From: Arthrobacter sp. PAMC25284
GTDB lineage: Bacteria; Actinomycetota; Actinomycetes; Actinomycetales; Micrococcaceae
Assembly: GCF_019443425.1 (NCBI RefSeq)
Contig: NZ_CP080382.1
Span: 2,790,001-2,854,000, forward strand
DNA: 64,000 nucleotides
Direction: 5' to 3'
Under the pieces are notes generated by a model that had not been told where the DNA came from, ran no database searches, and was given only the letters and a program-made list of their open reading frames with translations. Shown here piece after piece: positions 30,674-39,721 of the stretch; positions within the stretch are counted from its first letter, which is position 1; each line of letters begins with the position of its first letter. A program made the translations under genes and the position numbers.

Positions 30674-31555
30674 CTACATCTTGGCGAGCTTGGACCGGAC
30701 TGCCATGAAGATGCCGTAGCAGATCAGGCCGGCGCCCACGGCTGCCAGCATGTAGGGGCCGAACGGCTGCTCGCGCAGGGCCTTCAGCCCGCCGTCGAGT
30801 CCGGTGGACTCTTCCGGGCGTGCCTGCACCGTGGCCATGATGATCAGAAGTCCCGCCAAAAACAGGGCGACGCCCTTGGCGGTATAGCCAACCACACCAG
30901 TCGCCGTGACTGCGGTGCGGGCATGGCCGTGGGACGGCATCCTGAGGTATTTCAGGAAGGACCGCCGGAAACCCCGGATAGCGTAGATGACCCCGGCGAC
31001 GGCGACTCCGATGCCGATAACAAGAAGCACGACGAAGCCGCCCGGAGCACTCATGACTTGAACTGTCATGTCACTGGTGGACCGGCTGTTGTCAGAACGT
31101 GTACCGAGGGCAAAAGAACCCAGCGTGACGGACAAACCTGCGTACACCAGTGCCTGCAGGGCTGCCCTGACCTTCTTGGTGATCTTCTTGTCGCGTGGCA
31201 GGTGCTCAAAATCGAAGACCGCGTCGCTGGTCTGCCATACCGCCAGCGCCACACACGCGGCGAAAGAACCCCAGAGCAGCAGCGGGCCGGCCGGCTGGCT
31301 GGCGAGCTGCTGGACAGCGCCGCTGACGTCCGCCTGGCCTTCCCCGCCCACGGCGAGCCGGACGGCGATCAGGCCGATGAAGAAGTGCAGAATGCCCGAA
31401 ACGGCAAACCCGGCCCGCGCCACGACTTCAAGCGCCCGGGAGTTGGTGACGTCCTCGGCGACGTCCGCAGCTTGGTTCAGTTTCTTTTTGATGATCGTTC
31501 CCTTGCGCAGTCCGGCCCCGGGCCTGGGGCGGCCCGGGGAGATCCCCTCAGTCAT
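30674..31555 (-). CDS. DUF1206 membrane protein
   Basis: The protein has 293 residues. It carries three repeats of a two-helix unit, beginning near VVARAGFAVSGILHF, VRAALQALVYAGLSV and TATGVVGYTAKGVALF, with the R/K-x-G-Y/F signature of DUF1206. Six membrane helices are predicted. The function is unknown. It is convergent with the anti-sigma gene and ends 62 bases from it. A possible earlier or later start exists among the polar first 25 residues. Confidence 0.85.
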   Translation of the reverse strand: MTEGISPGRPRPGAGLRKGTIIKKKLNQAADVAEDVTNSRALEVVARAGFAVSGILHFFIGLIAVRLAVGGEGQADVSGAVQQLASQPAGPLLLWGSFAACVALAVWQTSDAVFDFEHLPRDKKITKKVRAALQALVYAGLSVTLGSFALGTRSDNSRSTSDMTVQVMSAPGGFVVLLVIGIGVAVAGVIYAIRGFRRSFLKYLRMPSHGHARTAVTATGVVGYTAKGVALFLAGLLIIMATVQARPEESTGLDGGLKALREQPFGPYMLAAVGAGLICYGIFMAVRSKLAKM

Positions 31556-31645
31556 CCAGACATCGTGCCATGTGAAACCCCGGGGGGAACAGTGGCCGAG
31601 GGCGATCGGCGTGGGGGCAGCCGGACCCCCGGCCGCCCGGTGCCG

Positions 31646-32569
31646 CTAGAGACGCCTGTAGCAGAGGTCGAAGATGTGCCGGCCGGCCTCGTGGGCCTTG
31701 TTTTCGAAGCTGGTCAGGATACGCCCGTCGAACCGGGGCGCCCAACCGCCGGTAGCGTCGAGGCCCTCGTTGGGCCCCGTGTGCCCGGTGCTTACGGGGG
31801 CCCGGCCTTCCTTGACCGGCGCACCACCGACCAGGGATTCGACGCCGGATTCCCAGACCCGGGTGAGGGGGCTCTCGTCGCCGCTGCGCTCGCCGTCGTG
31901 CAGGTTCTCAAAGTCGGCCGAGCCGGCCAGCACGTCGCGGACGTGGACGGCGTAGTTGGACCAGTCCGTTGCGATCCGCCAGATGCCGCCGGGCGTGAGT
32001 GCGCGTGCGGCGAGTTCCGCGAAGGCCGGCTGGATGAGACGGCGCTTATGATGACGGGACTTATGCCACGGGTCCGGGAAGAAGATCCACAGTTCGGCGA
32101 CGGACCCGGCGGGAAGCATGGTGGCCAGGACCTCCGGGGCGTTCGCCTCCACGACACGGACGTTGCTGAGCCCGCGGCTGTTGATCTTGATCAGCGTATT
32201 GGCCAGGCCTGGGGTGTAGACCTCCACCGCCAGGAAATCCTTGTCCGGGTTCTGCTCCGCAGCGTGGCAGACGGCATCGCCGAGGCCGGAGCCGATTTCC
32301 ACGATCAGCGGGGCCTTCCGGCCGAATTCGGCTTCGGCGTCGAACTCAAAGTCGGGGTGCACGGACGTATTGGCGATGTGGCGCGGCACCTCGACCGCCC
32401 ACCGGTCCGAGTGCTCCTCCCACGCGGCCTGGCGCCGTCCCTGCAGCCGGGTTCCGCGGCGCACGAAGCTGACAGGCCGGCCGCCGTAGGTGCCGAAAGA
32501 GGCCTGGCTGCCCGGCGTCACCGGGCGTGCCGGCTGCGGATTCTGCGGGGATTCTGGGGATTCACTCAT
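31646..32569 (-). CDS. trmB: tRNA (guanine-N7)-methyltransferase TrmB
   Basis: The protein has 307 residues. The SAM site is LIVEIGSGLGDAVCHAA, followed by FLAVEVYTPGLANTLIKI and the family signature IFFPDPWHKSRHHKRRLIQ. It methylates G46 in the variable loop of tRNAs. It is longer than the E. coli enzyme because of an N-terminal extension and an insert of about 40 residues (about 225-280, low complexity). The ATG at 32569 has GGAAAGG directly upstream. An alternative start 21 bases earlier at 32590 (MSSILERM) is possible. It is divergent from the MFS gene. Confidence 0.93.
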   Translation of the reverse strand: MSESPESPQNPQPARPVTPGSQASFGTYGGRPVSFVRRGTRLQGRRQAAWEEHSDRWAVEVPRHIANTSVHPDFEFDAEAEFGRKAPLIVEIGSGLGDAVCHAAEQNPDKDFLAVEVYTPGLANTLIKINSRGLSNVRVVEANAPEVLATMLPAGSVAELWIFFPDPWHKSRHHKRRLIQPAFAELAARALTPGGIWRIATDWSNYAVHVRDVLAGSADFENLHDGERSGDESPLTRVWESGVESLVGGAPVKEGRAPVSTGHTGPNEGLDATGGWAPRFDGRILTSFENKAHEAGRHIFDLCYRRL

Positions 32570-32716
32570 CCTTTCCAGAATAGAGGACATCCGGGCGGCC
32601 CCGGGTGCCGGCGGACGGAGCCGGCACCCGGGAGGAGTGGGCCGGCCGCTGGCGCCCCGGCCCGTGACACAGCCGCTTGACACGGGCCACCGCCGGTGGC
32701 CTGCCACAATGGGCTC

Positions 32717-33889
32717 GTGAGTGCACCGCAGAGCATCCCGGACCCCGCTGCCCGGGAGTCCGTCGTCCGGAATCCCGCCGCCAGCAGCCGGAGCGGCAGC
32801 CCCGGCGTCGACGCTGTCCGCGGCACGCTGGTGGACGCAGAGATCGAAGATATCCCCGCCGCGGGTCCCACCCGGGTGGGGAGCCGCCGGGCGCTTGTTT
32901 ACCTTGGCGTCTGCCTCGTCCTGATCGGGCTCAACCTGCGCACGGTTTTTTCAAGTTTCGCCGCAGTGTTGCCTGAAGTGACGGCCGACGCCGGGCTGCC
33001 GGGCTGGGCGCTCGTGGTCCTGACCACGGTGCCGGTGACGCTGCTCGGACTGTTTGCCCCGCTCGCGCCGTTCCTTGCCCGGCGGTTCGGTGCCGAACGG
33101 GTGTTGCTCGGGGCCATGGCCATGCTGACGGCCGGGCTGCTGTTGCGTCCCGTGGAGGTCCCCGGCGCGGGGCATCTTCCTGCGCTGCTCGCTGGCACCG
33201 CGGCCTGCGGAGCCGCGATCTCGCTCTGCAACGTACTGCTGCCGGGACTGGTGAAGCGCGACTTCCCCCACCGGCTGGGTCTTATGGGCGGTCTGTACAC
33301 AACGGCGATCGTCGCATCCGCGGCCCTGGGTGCAGGCCTGACCTACCCGCTGTTCAGGGTAAGCGGGGAGTGGGCGGCGGCGCTGTGGTTTTGGGCGCTT
33401 CCGGCGGGCGTCGTTTTCTTGCTGTTCCTGCCAGTGGCTGTCCGGCAGCGGCATGGCCGGCAGGGACACGCACACGGAGGCGTGACGGTGTGGCGTTCCG
33501 CTGTGGCATGGAACGTGACTGCTTTTATGGCCTTCCAGGCGATGATGTCGTTCAGCGTTTTTGCCTGGCTGTCGCCGATCCTGCGCGAACGCGGCATGGA
33601 CGGCAACGCGGCCGGGCTGGTCGTCTCGACGTCGATCCTGGTGCAGATGCTCGGCTCCTTGTTCGCGCCGGCCCTGGCCACCCGGTTCGGCGATCAGCGC
33701 ATCATCAACACGGTCGTGGCGCTCCTGACCGGAGGGGGTTTCGCCCTGAGCGTTTTCGGACCGCTGGAGCTGATCTGGCTCTGGACCGGGGTGCTGGGCC
33801 TTGGCCAGGGCAGCCTGACCGCGGTGGCGTTGACCATGATCATGGTCCGTACCCGGGACGCATCCTGCACCGCGGCTACCGGCTGGTGA
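32717..33889 (+). CDS. MFS transporter, CynX/NimT type, C-terminally truncated
   Basis: The protein has 390 residues. About ten membrane helices can be counted, with the family opening GVCLVLIGLNLRTVFSSFAAVLP. Members export or import small molecules such as cyanate, nitroimidazoles or amino-acid analogues. After the helix that ends TMIMVRTRDA the sequence runs into the start of another MFS gene and stops 8 codons later, so helices 11 and 12 are missing. The GTG at 32717 gives the usual short start MSAPQS, and an earlier GTG at 32696 is also open. CACAAT ends 6 bases before the GTG and could be the -10 box of a leaderless promoter. The protein may be nonfunctional. Confidence 0.75.
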   Translation: MSAPQSIPDPAARESVVRNPAASSRSGSPGVDAVRGTLVDAEIEDIPAAGPTRVGSRRALVYLGVCLVLIGLNLRTVFSSFAAVLPEVTADAGLPGWALVVLTTVPVTLLGLFAPLAPFLARRFGAERVLLGAMAMLTAGLLLRPVEVPGAGHLPALLAGTAACGAAISLCNVLLPGLVKRDFPHRLGLMGGLYTTAIVASAALGAGLTYPLFRVSGEWAAALWFWALPAGVVFLLFLPVAVRQRHGRQGHAHGGVTVWRSAVAWNVTAFMAFQAMMSFSVFAWLSPILRERGMDGNAAGLVVSTSILVQMLGSLFAPALATRFGDQRIINTVVALLTGGGFALSVFGPLELIWLWTGVLGLGQGSLTAVALTMIMVRTRDASCTAATGW

Positions 33890-35352
33890 CCCTGGGTTCG
33901 TGCGCCCTGGTCTTCATGGCCGCGTTTGAGTCGCTTGCGGTGACGACGATCATGCCGCTGGTCAGCCGCGAGCTGGACGGGGCCGGCCTCTACGCCCTAG
34001 CCTTTGCCGGACCGTTTGCCACCGGTGTTATGGGGATGGTCGCCGCGGGCAACTGGTCCGACCGCCGGGGTCCTGCCGCACCGCTCATGACGTCCGTGGC
34101 GGTGTTCGCGCTGGGCCTGCTGATCGCGGGAACAGCTGGGAACATGTCCGTTCTGGTTGCCGGCCGCCTGGTGCAGGGACTCGGCGGCGGGGCTCTGACG
34201 GTCGCGTTATACGTCGTGGTGGCCCGGGTCTATCCGGCGCTGCTCCACCCGAAGATCTTCGCCGCCTTTGCGGCCGCCTGGGTCATTCCGTCTCTGGTCG
34301 GTCCGCTGGCTGCCGGCATCGTTGCGCAGTGGATCGGCTGGCAGTGGGTCTTTCTGGGCGTGGTGGGTCTCGTGGTCCCGGCGCTGCTGATGGTTGTCCC
34401 GGCACTGCGTGGCCTTAACGGTGGGCCCGGGAGCACCCCGCCGGAGCAAGCTGCGGAACCGGGCGCTGAGTCAGCCGCGGAGCCTGGTGCGGATCCGGAA
34501 CGGCGACCCGAAGCGGAGCCTGGTGCGGATCCGGACGCAGGCGAGGGGCACGGCCGTACAGGCAGAGCCGTCACTGCGGCGGACCCTCGACCATTGACTG
34601 CCTGGCGCCCGGCCTGGGACTACCGCCGGTTGGGGTGGGCGACGCTCGCGGCGCTCGCCGTGCTCGGCCTGAATCTGTCCGCGGAGATTCCGGCGGTCGG
34701 CACTGCACTGTCGGTAGCCGCCGTCGTTGTCGCGCTCGTGGCCGTCCGCCCACTGGTGCCGGCCGGAACCCTGCGTGCCCGCCCCGGGTTGCCGAGTGTG
34801 ATCCTCATCCGCGGCCTTGCGGCGGCGGCCTTTTTTGGGGCTGAGGTGTATGTGCCGTATCTGCTCGTTGAACGCTATGCGTTCTCGGCCACTCTGGCGG
34901 GGCTTGCGTTGACCGGCGGGTCCCTCGCCTGGGCTGCCGCCTCCGCGATTCAAGGCAGGCTTGGTCCGCGGCTGGGGCACCGGCGGGCCATCCGAATCGG
35001 CGCGGCGCTCGTTTTAGGTGCCATTATCGTTGTCCTGACGGCCACCATCTTCGTGTGGCCGGCAGTCGTCGCGATCGCCGGCTGGGTCTTCGCCGGCGGT
35101 GGGATGGGTCTGCTGTATCCACGGCTGAGCGTCCTGACCCTGGCGTTGTCGACGCGGGCCACCGAAGGGTTCAACAGTTCAGCGATGTCGATCGCCGACT
35201 CTCTCGGCGCGGCGCTGGTGTTGGCGGTTTCCGGTGTCGTCTTTGCCGCGCTGGCGGCCAACGGGGCCGCGTTTTCCGGGGTCTTCGCCCTCGCCGCGGT
35301 TATCGCCGCTGCGGCGGTAGTGGTGGCTCCCAGGATTACCCCGGCGAAGTAG
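33886..35352 (+). CDS. MFS transporter, DHA2-like, possibly 5' truncated
   Basis: From the GTG at 33886 the protein has 488 residues, with 12 to 14 membrane helices. The first helix begins at once (GSCALVFMAAFESLAVTTIMP), followed by the MFS motif in GNWSDRRG. A long polar linker (about residues 180-235) is unusual and rich in Glu, Ala, Pro and Gly. The in-frame codons just upstream (ILHRGYRL) look like the natural N-terminus of such a protein, so its original start has probably been lost in a deletion that joined it to the preceding MFS gene. The GTG overlaps the TGA of that gene (GTGA). An ATG at 33916 would cut the first helix. Confidence 0.7.
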   Translation: MTLGSCALVFMAAFESLAVTTIMPLVSRELDGAGLYALAFAGPFATGVMGMVAAGNWSDRRGPAAPLMTSVAVFALGLLIAGTAGNMSVLVAGRLVQGLGGGALTVALYVVVARVYPALLHPKIFAAFAAAWVIPSLVGPLAAGIVAQWIGWQWVFLGVVGLVVPALLMVVPALRGLNGGPGSTPPEQAAEPGAESAAEPGADPERRPEAEPGADPDAGEGHGRTGRAVTAADPRPLTAWRPAWDYRRLGWATLAALAVLGLNLSAEIPAVGTALSVAAVVVALVAVRPLVPAGTLRARPGLPSVILIRGLAAAAFFGAEVYVPYLLVERYAFSATLAGLALTGGSLAWAAASAIQGRLGPRLGHRRAIRIGAALVLGAIIVVLTATIFVWPAVVAIAGWVFAGGGMGLLYPRLSVLTLALSTRATEGFNSSAMSIADSLGAALVLAVSGVVFAALAANGAAFSGVFALAAVIAAAAVVVAPRITPAK

Positions 35353-35364
35353 GGCGCGGGAAGT

Positions 35365-35544
35365 TCAGTCCATCTCCATGTCCGTGTCAATTGCCGGGTC
35401 GCCGGCTGCCGGCACCGCAACCATGACCTGCTCCGGGCCGCCCCCAAGCCTCAGCCCATACGTCCCAGCCGGTCGTCCGTCTCCGGGCCGGCCAGGTCCG
35501 ATGTGGTGGATAACGGTATAGCGTCCCGGATCATCGCTTCGCAT
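35365..35544 (-). CDS. Small hypothetical protein, 59 residues
   Basis: AGGAAAGGA lies 6 bases before the ATG at 35544, which gives good translation support. The protein begins MRSDDPGRYTVIHH, is rich in glycine and proline, and ends with an acidic EMD tail. No family is recognised. It ends 12 bases from the stop of the convergent MFS gene. It is either a real small gene or a remnant beside the IS110 insertion. Confidence 0.5.
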   Translation of the reverse strand: MRSDDPGRYTVIHHIGPGRPGDGRPAGTYGLRLGGGPEQVMVAVPAAGDPAIDTDMEMD

Positions 35545-35747
35545 ACAGGGTCCTTTCCTGGGCCGCTTCCACAGGTGCTTCGGAGCGGAATGCGGACCGG
35601 ATGGGCCGGAACCTGAACGGACCAGGGGAAAGGTTGACAACCCAATGCCGGTCGCACGGCGTTCCGCGTCCGGGCGCCGTCATATAAGACCATCACCTGC
35701 CCTGGTGGCGTTTGGGCGCGGTTTAGATACCCCACGGTGCTAAGCCG

Positions 35748-36983
35748 TCAAGCGGCGCGGAGTTCGACGTTTTGGGTAGTGGTGTGCCAGGCGGTGTCCT
35801 CGTTGTAGGTGGTGTGGTGGCGGAGGCAGCCGTGGAGGATCCCGACGAGCCGGTTGGCCAGGGCCCGGAGGGTCTGGTGGTGGGTGGCGCCGCGTGAGCG
35901 GCGGGCGTCATAGTAGGCGCGTGCGCCGGGCGAGACGCTGAGTGCGGTGAAGGCCTGCAGGTCCAGGGCATCGGCCAGGCGCCGGTTTCGGGCATGCCGG
36001 GCCAGCACGCTGCGCTTGGTGCCGGAGGCCCGGGTGACCGGGCTGGTCCCTGCGTAGTTCCTCCGTGATCTGGCGTCGGCGTAGCGGTCCGCCGCGTCCC
36101 CGAATTCGCCCAGCACCCGGGCGCCGAGCACCGGCCCCAGACCCGGCTGGCTGAGGTAGATCTCAGCGTCCGGGTGCCGGCCAAAAGATTCCTCCACCTG
36201 CCCCTGCAGGACGCCGATCTGGGCGTTCAGTTCGCGGATGACGGCAACCAGGGCCGCCGTGGTGGCCGTGTAGGCGGCCTCGATCCCCGGGCGGGCGGGC
36301 AACTGGGGCGCGTGCAGTGCCTCGACGATCTCGCCGGCTCGGGCGGCCAGGTAGCGTTGCCGTCCGGCGTGCCGCAACAGCGCCTGGACCCTGGCCGGGG
36401 TGAGGCGGGCCCCGGCCTTGGGGCCAGGCGCGGCGCCGAGCACGGCCATCGCGTCCCGTCCGTGCAGGTCCTGCCCGAACGCGGACAGCGCGGCCGGGTA
36501 GTACTCGCGCAGGTTCGAACGCAGCACGTTCGCCTGCCGCTGCCTGGCCCAGATCAGCGACTGGTGAGCCCTCGCCAGGACCTTGACCTCCTCCGCGACG
36601 TCGCTGTCGGCGGCGATCGCCCGGTGCAACTCCCGGTCAACAGCCACGATCCGGGCCAGCACCAGCGCATCACCCTTATCCGATTTCGCCCCGGCCGCCC
36701 CGGTGCGCTGCCGGTAGCGGGCCGACTGCGCCGGATTGATCGCGTAAACCGTGTAGCCGGACGCCAGCAGTCCCTGGACCCAGGGCCCGCGGTCGGTCTC
36801 AATCCCGATCAGCACTTCGGCCGGTGCCGCGTTCTCGGGCAGGTACCCTCCGAGCAGGTCATGGAGGGCCTCGAGCCCGGATACGCCCTCAGTGAGCCTG
36901 CGGCGCGTCAGTACCCGGCCCCCCTCATCCATGACCGCGATGTCGTGGTGGTCCTCCGCCCAGTCGTCGCCGATGAACAGCAT
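35748..36983 (-). CDS. IS110-family transposase
   Basis: The protein has 411 residues from the ATG at 36983, where the typical opening FIGDDWAEDHHDIAVMD supplies the first catalytic aspartate of the DEDD domain. GIETDRGP gives the glutamate, and KSDKGDALVLARI gives two more aspartates. The C-terminal Transposase_20 domain follows (SQPGLGPVLGARVLGEFGD), with the conserved YAGTSPVTRASGTKR containing the serine used by IS110 enzymes. These recombinases work with an element-encoded bridge RNA. An open frame continues 30 codons upstream but without conservation. The gene appears intact. Confidence 0.93.
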   Translation of the reverse strand: MLFIGDDWAEDHHDIAVMDEGGRVLTRRRLTEGVSGLEALHDLLGGYLPENAAPAEVLIGIETDRGPWVQGLLASGYTVYAINPAQSARYRQRTGAAGAKSDKGDALVLARIVAVDRELHRAIAADSDVAEEVKVLARAHQSLIWARQRQANVLRSNLREYYPAALSAFGQDLHGRDAMAVLGAAPGPKAGARLTPARVQALLRHAGRQRYLAARAGEIVEALHAPQLPARPGIEAAYTATTAALVAVIRELNAQIGVLQGQVEESFGRHPDAEIYLSQPGLGPVLGARVLGEFGDAADRYADARSRRNYAGTSPVTRASGTKRSVLARHARNRRLADALDLQAFTALSVSPGARAYYDARRSRGATHHQTLRALANRLVGILHGCLRHHTTYNEDTAWHTTTQNVELRAA

Positions 36984-37287
36984 TGTCCCGATCCCTTCCG
37001 TTGTGGGCTTATCCCGGGCACGACGGGGAGGAAGGAACTGGCTGCGGTCTAATGGATCAGTGCTCCACGGCACGACACCCCACCAGCGCTACAGGCCCAC
37101 CTCACCAACCGGCAGGGGCACGATCTAGACCTAGGCCTCGACACGGGGCCAGGGGCGTCAAGTGCTCACCCACCAGCGGCTCGGATACCCAGCATGCCCC
37201 CGAAAGGACCTACGGGTACACCCCCATTAGGGGGCGTAGGCTTTTAGCGCAACACCACGGCAACGATCAGGAACTGGGGGTCCACCA
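36984..37287 (-). mobile_element. IS110 non-coding end, candidate bridge-RNA region
   Basis: This 304-base region has no gene and lies upstream of the transposase start (read on the minus strand). In IS110-group elements the 5' non-coding end carries the promoter and encodes a structured bridge RNA that pairs with target and donor DNA. An inverted repeat CCTACG...CGTAGG with an inner CCCCC-ATTA-GGGGG hairpin lies at 37209-37240. It could be part of this end or an operator for the GH53 gene. The exact element boundary cannot be seen because IS110 elements lack clear terminal inverted repeats. Confidence 0.4.
37209..37240. promoter_or_regulatory. CCCCC-ATTA-GGGGG hairpin or operator upstream of GH53 gene
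   Basis: CCCCC (37221-37225) and GGGGG (37230-37234) flank ATTA, enclosed by CCTACG and CGTAGG arms. It lies 48 bases before the GH53 ATG. It may be a regulator site for the glycan locus or part of the IS110 end. The sequence alone cannot decide. Confidence 0.4.
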
Positions 37288-38475
37288 TTGCATGGACTAC
37301 GTCAAAAAATCGCTGCCGGTATTGGGCGACGGCAAGCACTGACCGTGATTCGCGCAGCAGTGCTCGCCGGAGCTACGGGGGCAGCATGGGTATCGAAGGA
37401 CCAGCCCGGCACAACCAGCCGGTCAGCGGCGCCCGTCAGCGGATTTCGTTTCCGGGGCGCTGACATCTCCTTCACTTTGCAGGAGGAGGCCATCGGCACG
37501 GCCGTCCGGGACGCCGCCGGCGTACGCCCGATCGAACGGCTGCTCGCCCGACGCGGTGCCAACACCGTCCGACTGCGCGTGTGGGTCGACCCGCTTCCCG
37601 GAACCAGCGGGCTCGCCGAGACGCTCGTAATGGCGCGAAGGGCGCACGATGCCGGCCTCGGCATCATCCTGAGCCTGCACTACTCGGACACCTGGGCCGA
37701 TGGGAAATCGCAACCGATCCCGAAAGCATGGCGGGGGCTTGATGACGCCGCCCTGCTCAGGACCGTAGAAAATTACACCCGCAAGGTCGTAGGTGCCCTG
37801 GTCAAGCAGGGCACCCCGGCCCACGTTGTCCAGATCGGCAACGAGATCAGCAGGGGGATGCTCTGGCCCGCCGGGCAGGTGTATCGGTCCGATGGCGAGC
37901 ACTGGTCGTTGTTCGCGAAGCTGCTGAAGGCCGGCGTCAAAGGTGCCAAGACCGCCAGTCCTGACCATCCGCCCTTGATCATGATCCATACTGAAACTGG
38001 TGGCGACAAGGATGCCAGCAAGTACTTCTTCGACCGCCTTGTTGCTCGGCGGGTCCCATTCGACATCATCGGACTCACGTACTACCCGTTCTGGAACGGT
38101 CCGCTGACCAACCTCGAAACCACGCTCCATCAGCTTGTCGCCCGCTATGGCCGGGACGTGATGGTGGCGGAGACCGCCTATCCGTGGACCCTCGCCCAAG
38201 CCGGCGAACAACAGAACGTAGTCCGACGCGCCGAGGATCTGCCGGAGGCTGGTCTGTATCCGCCCACTCCTGCAGGCCAGGCCGCGTACTTCGAGAGATT
38301 GCGCCGGGTGCTCCAGCAAGTGCCGGGCGGTCGGTGCGCCGGATTTTTGGTGTGGGAACCCGGGTGGACCCCCGGTGTTCGCGCAACCCCGGAGATGGGC
38401 AACGCGCACGCCAACCTTGGCCTCTTTGACTGGACCGGTCAGGGGCACCCCGCGCTGAAGGTGTTCCGGGCATAG
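37288..38475 (+). CDS. GH53 endo-beta-1,4-galactanase-like protein (copy 1)
   Basis: The protein has 395 residues. An N-terminal region with RRQALTVIRAAVLAGATGAAW looks like a signal sequence or anchor. The catalytic domain opens FRFRGADISFTLQEEA and keeps both GH53 glutamates: the acid/base E186 in QIGNEISRG and the nucleophile E295 in AETAYPW. Family enzymes cut beta-1,4-galactan outside the cell. It faces a second GH53 gene tail-to-tail, 26 bases apart, next to a glycan synthase operon. It may process the polymer made there, but degradation of plant galactan is the alternative. A GGGGGT stretch upstream is the only ribosome-site candidate. Confidence 0.85.
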   Translation: MHGLRQKIAAGIGRRQALTVIRAAVLAGATGAAWVSKDQPGTTSRSAAPVSGFRFRGADISFTLQEEAIGTAVRDAAGVRPIERLLARRGANTVRLRVWVDPLPGTSGLAETLVMARRAHDAGLGIILSLHYSDTWADGKSQPIPKAWRGLDDAALLRTVENYTRKVVGALVKQGTPAHVVQIGNEISRGMLWPAGQVYRSDGEHWSLFAKLLKAGVKGAKTASPDHPPLIMIHTETGGDKDASKYFFDRLVARRVPFDIIGLTYYPFWNGPLTNLETTLHQLVARYGRDVMVAETAYPWTLAQAGEQQNVVRRAEDLPEAGLYPPTPAGQAAYFERLRRVLQQVPGGRCAGFLVWEPGWTPGVRATPEMGNAHANLGLFDWTGQGHPALKVFRA

Positions 38476-38501
38476 CCAAAACGGTGGCGGACCAGGGCGG
38501 T

Positions 38502-39696
38502 TCAGTCGGTAGCCCTGCCCGTAGGCCTGAAGGCCTCCAGCGCGGGTAGCCCTTGTCCGCGCCAGTCGAACAGCGTCAGGTTGCTGTGGGTATTTCCGGC
38601 ATGTTCGCTGGCGCGGACGCCGGGCAGCCAGCCTGGCTCCCAAATGAAGTACCCGGCACCGCGCTCGTCCGGCACTTCACGGAGCACTTGATTGAGCGCG
38701 GCGAAGAATTTCGCTTGGCCCTCAGGTGTGGGTGGGTACGTCGCCGCCTCGGGCAGTGCTGAGGCACTCGAGACAACGCTGGAGGCTTCTTTACCGCTCG
38801 CCAGCGTCCACGGATACGCCGTCTCGGCGATGATGACGTCTTTGTCATACCTGTAGGCGAGGGCACGCACATTGCGCTCCAGATCGGCCAAAGGCCCATT
38901 CCAGAACGGGTAATAGGTCAGGCCGATGACATCGAAATTGACGTCGTGTCGCCGGAGCTGATCGTAAAAGTACACCGAGGCATCGTGGTCGCCCCCCGTG
39001 TCGCTGTGGATCATGATGCGGGGCGGCTGTGTCGGATTTCCGGCGAGGGCACCCCTGGCGCCGGCCTTGAGGAGTTCGCTGAAGCCGGCCCAGTCCTCTC
39101 CGCCCACGGCATGGATCTGACCGTAGGGCCAGAGAATCCCGAGGGTGACCTCGTTTCCGATCTGGACAATAGCCGGCGGTGTCCCCTGCCGGCTAAATGC
39201 GGACACTGTTTCGCGGGTGTAGGTCTCAACCGTCAAGACCAGGGCCTCATGGCTCAGCCCCCGCCAGATTGCGGGAGTACGCTGGGTGCTCCTGTCCGCC
39301 CAGGAATCAGAATAATGAAGATTGAGGAGTAGCTTCTGCCCGGCCGCGGCGGCCCCTGCGTGCCAGCGTGAGCGCAGACTCCAGATCGCTGGTGCCGGGC
39401 AGCGGGTTCACCCACAACCGGACGCGGACAAAATTCGCCCCGTGGTTCGCCAAAATCTTTTCCACCGGCGCCACCTTGCCGGAGTCACTAACGTGTTGGT
39501 TGTTGGCTTCCTCCTGCAATGTGAACGAGATATCGGCGCCGCGAATTCGCAGGATCGGCGAAGCCTCGGGGGGGCTCACTGACACGCTGGCCAGCACCAG
39601 CGCCAGCGTCCCAAGGACGACCACAAACAGGAGAAGCGGCCGGTTCATCCCCAGGGGATCGTGGGATGAACCGTGGTCCTGCTCTCCGCCGTCCAT
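38502..39696 (-). CDS. GH53 endo-beta-1,4-galactanase-like protein (copy 2, frameshifted at 39353-39356)
   Basis: The restored protein is 397 residues. A short polar N-terminus is followed by one hydrophobic segment (PLLLFVVVLGTLALVLASV, near residue 20), so it is secreted or anchored. The catalytic domain matches copy 1: RIRGADISFTLQEEA, QIGNEVTLG with the acid/base Glu, and AETAYPW with the nucleophile. The frame breaks after LTLARR. Removing one base from the CCCC run at 39353-39356 restores AAAAGQKLLLNLHYSDSW. The ATG at 39696 has CCAGGAG 8 bases upstream and follows the synthase stop at 39722 by 25 bases, so it is the last gene of the uxs-ugd-galE-GT2 operon. That position strongly suggests a role in making or trimming the polymer. 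Confidence 0.85.
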
Positions 39697-39721
39697 TATC
39701 GGGCTCCTGGCCATCCATCGG

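Noticed and set aside
30923..32680. 585-residue plus-strand frame opposite DUF1206 and trmB
   Set aside because: Both genes on the other strand carry clear family motifs; this frame has none.
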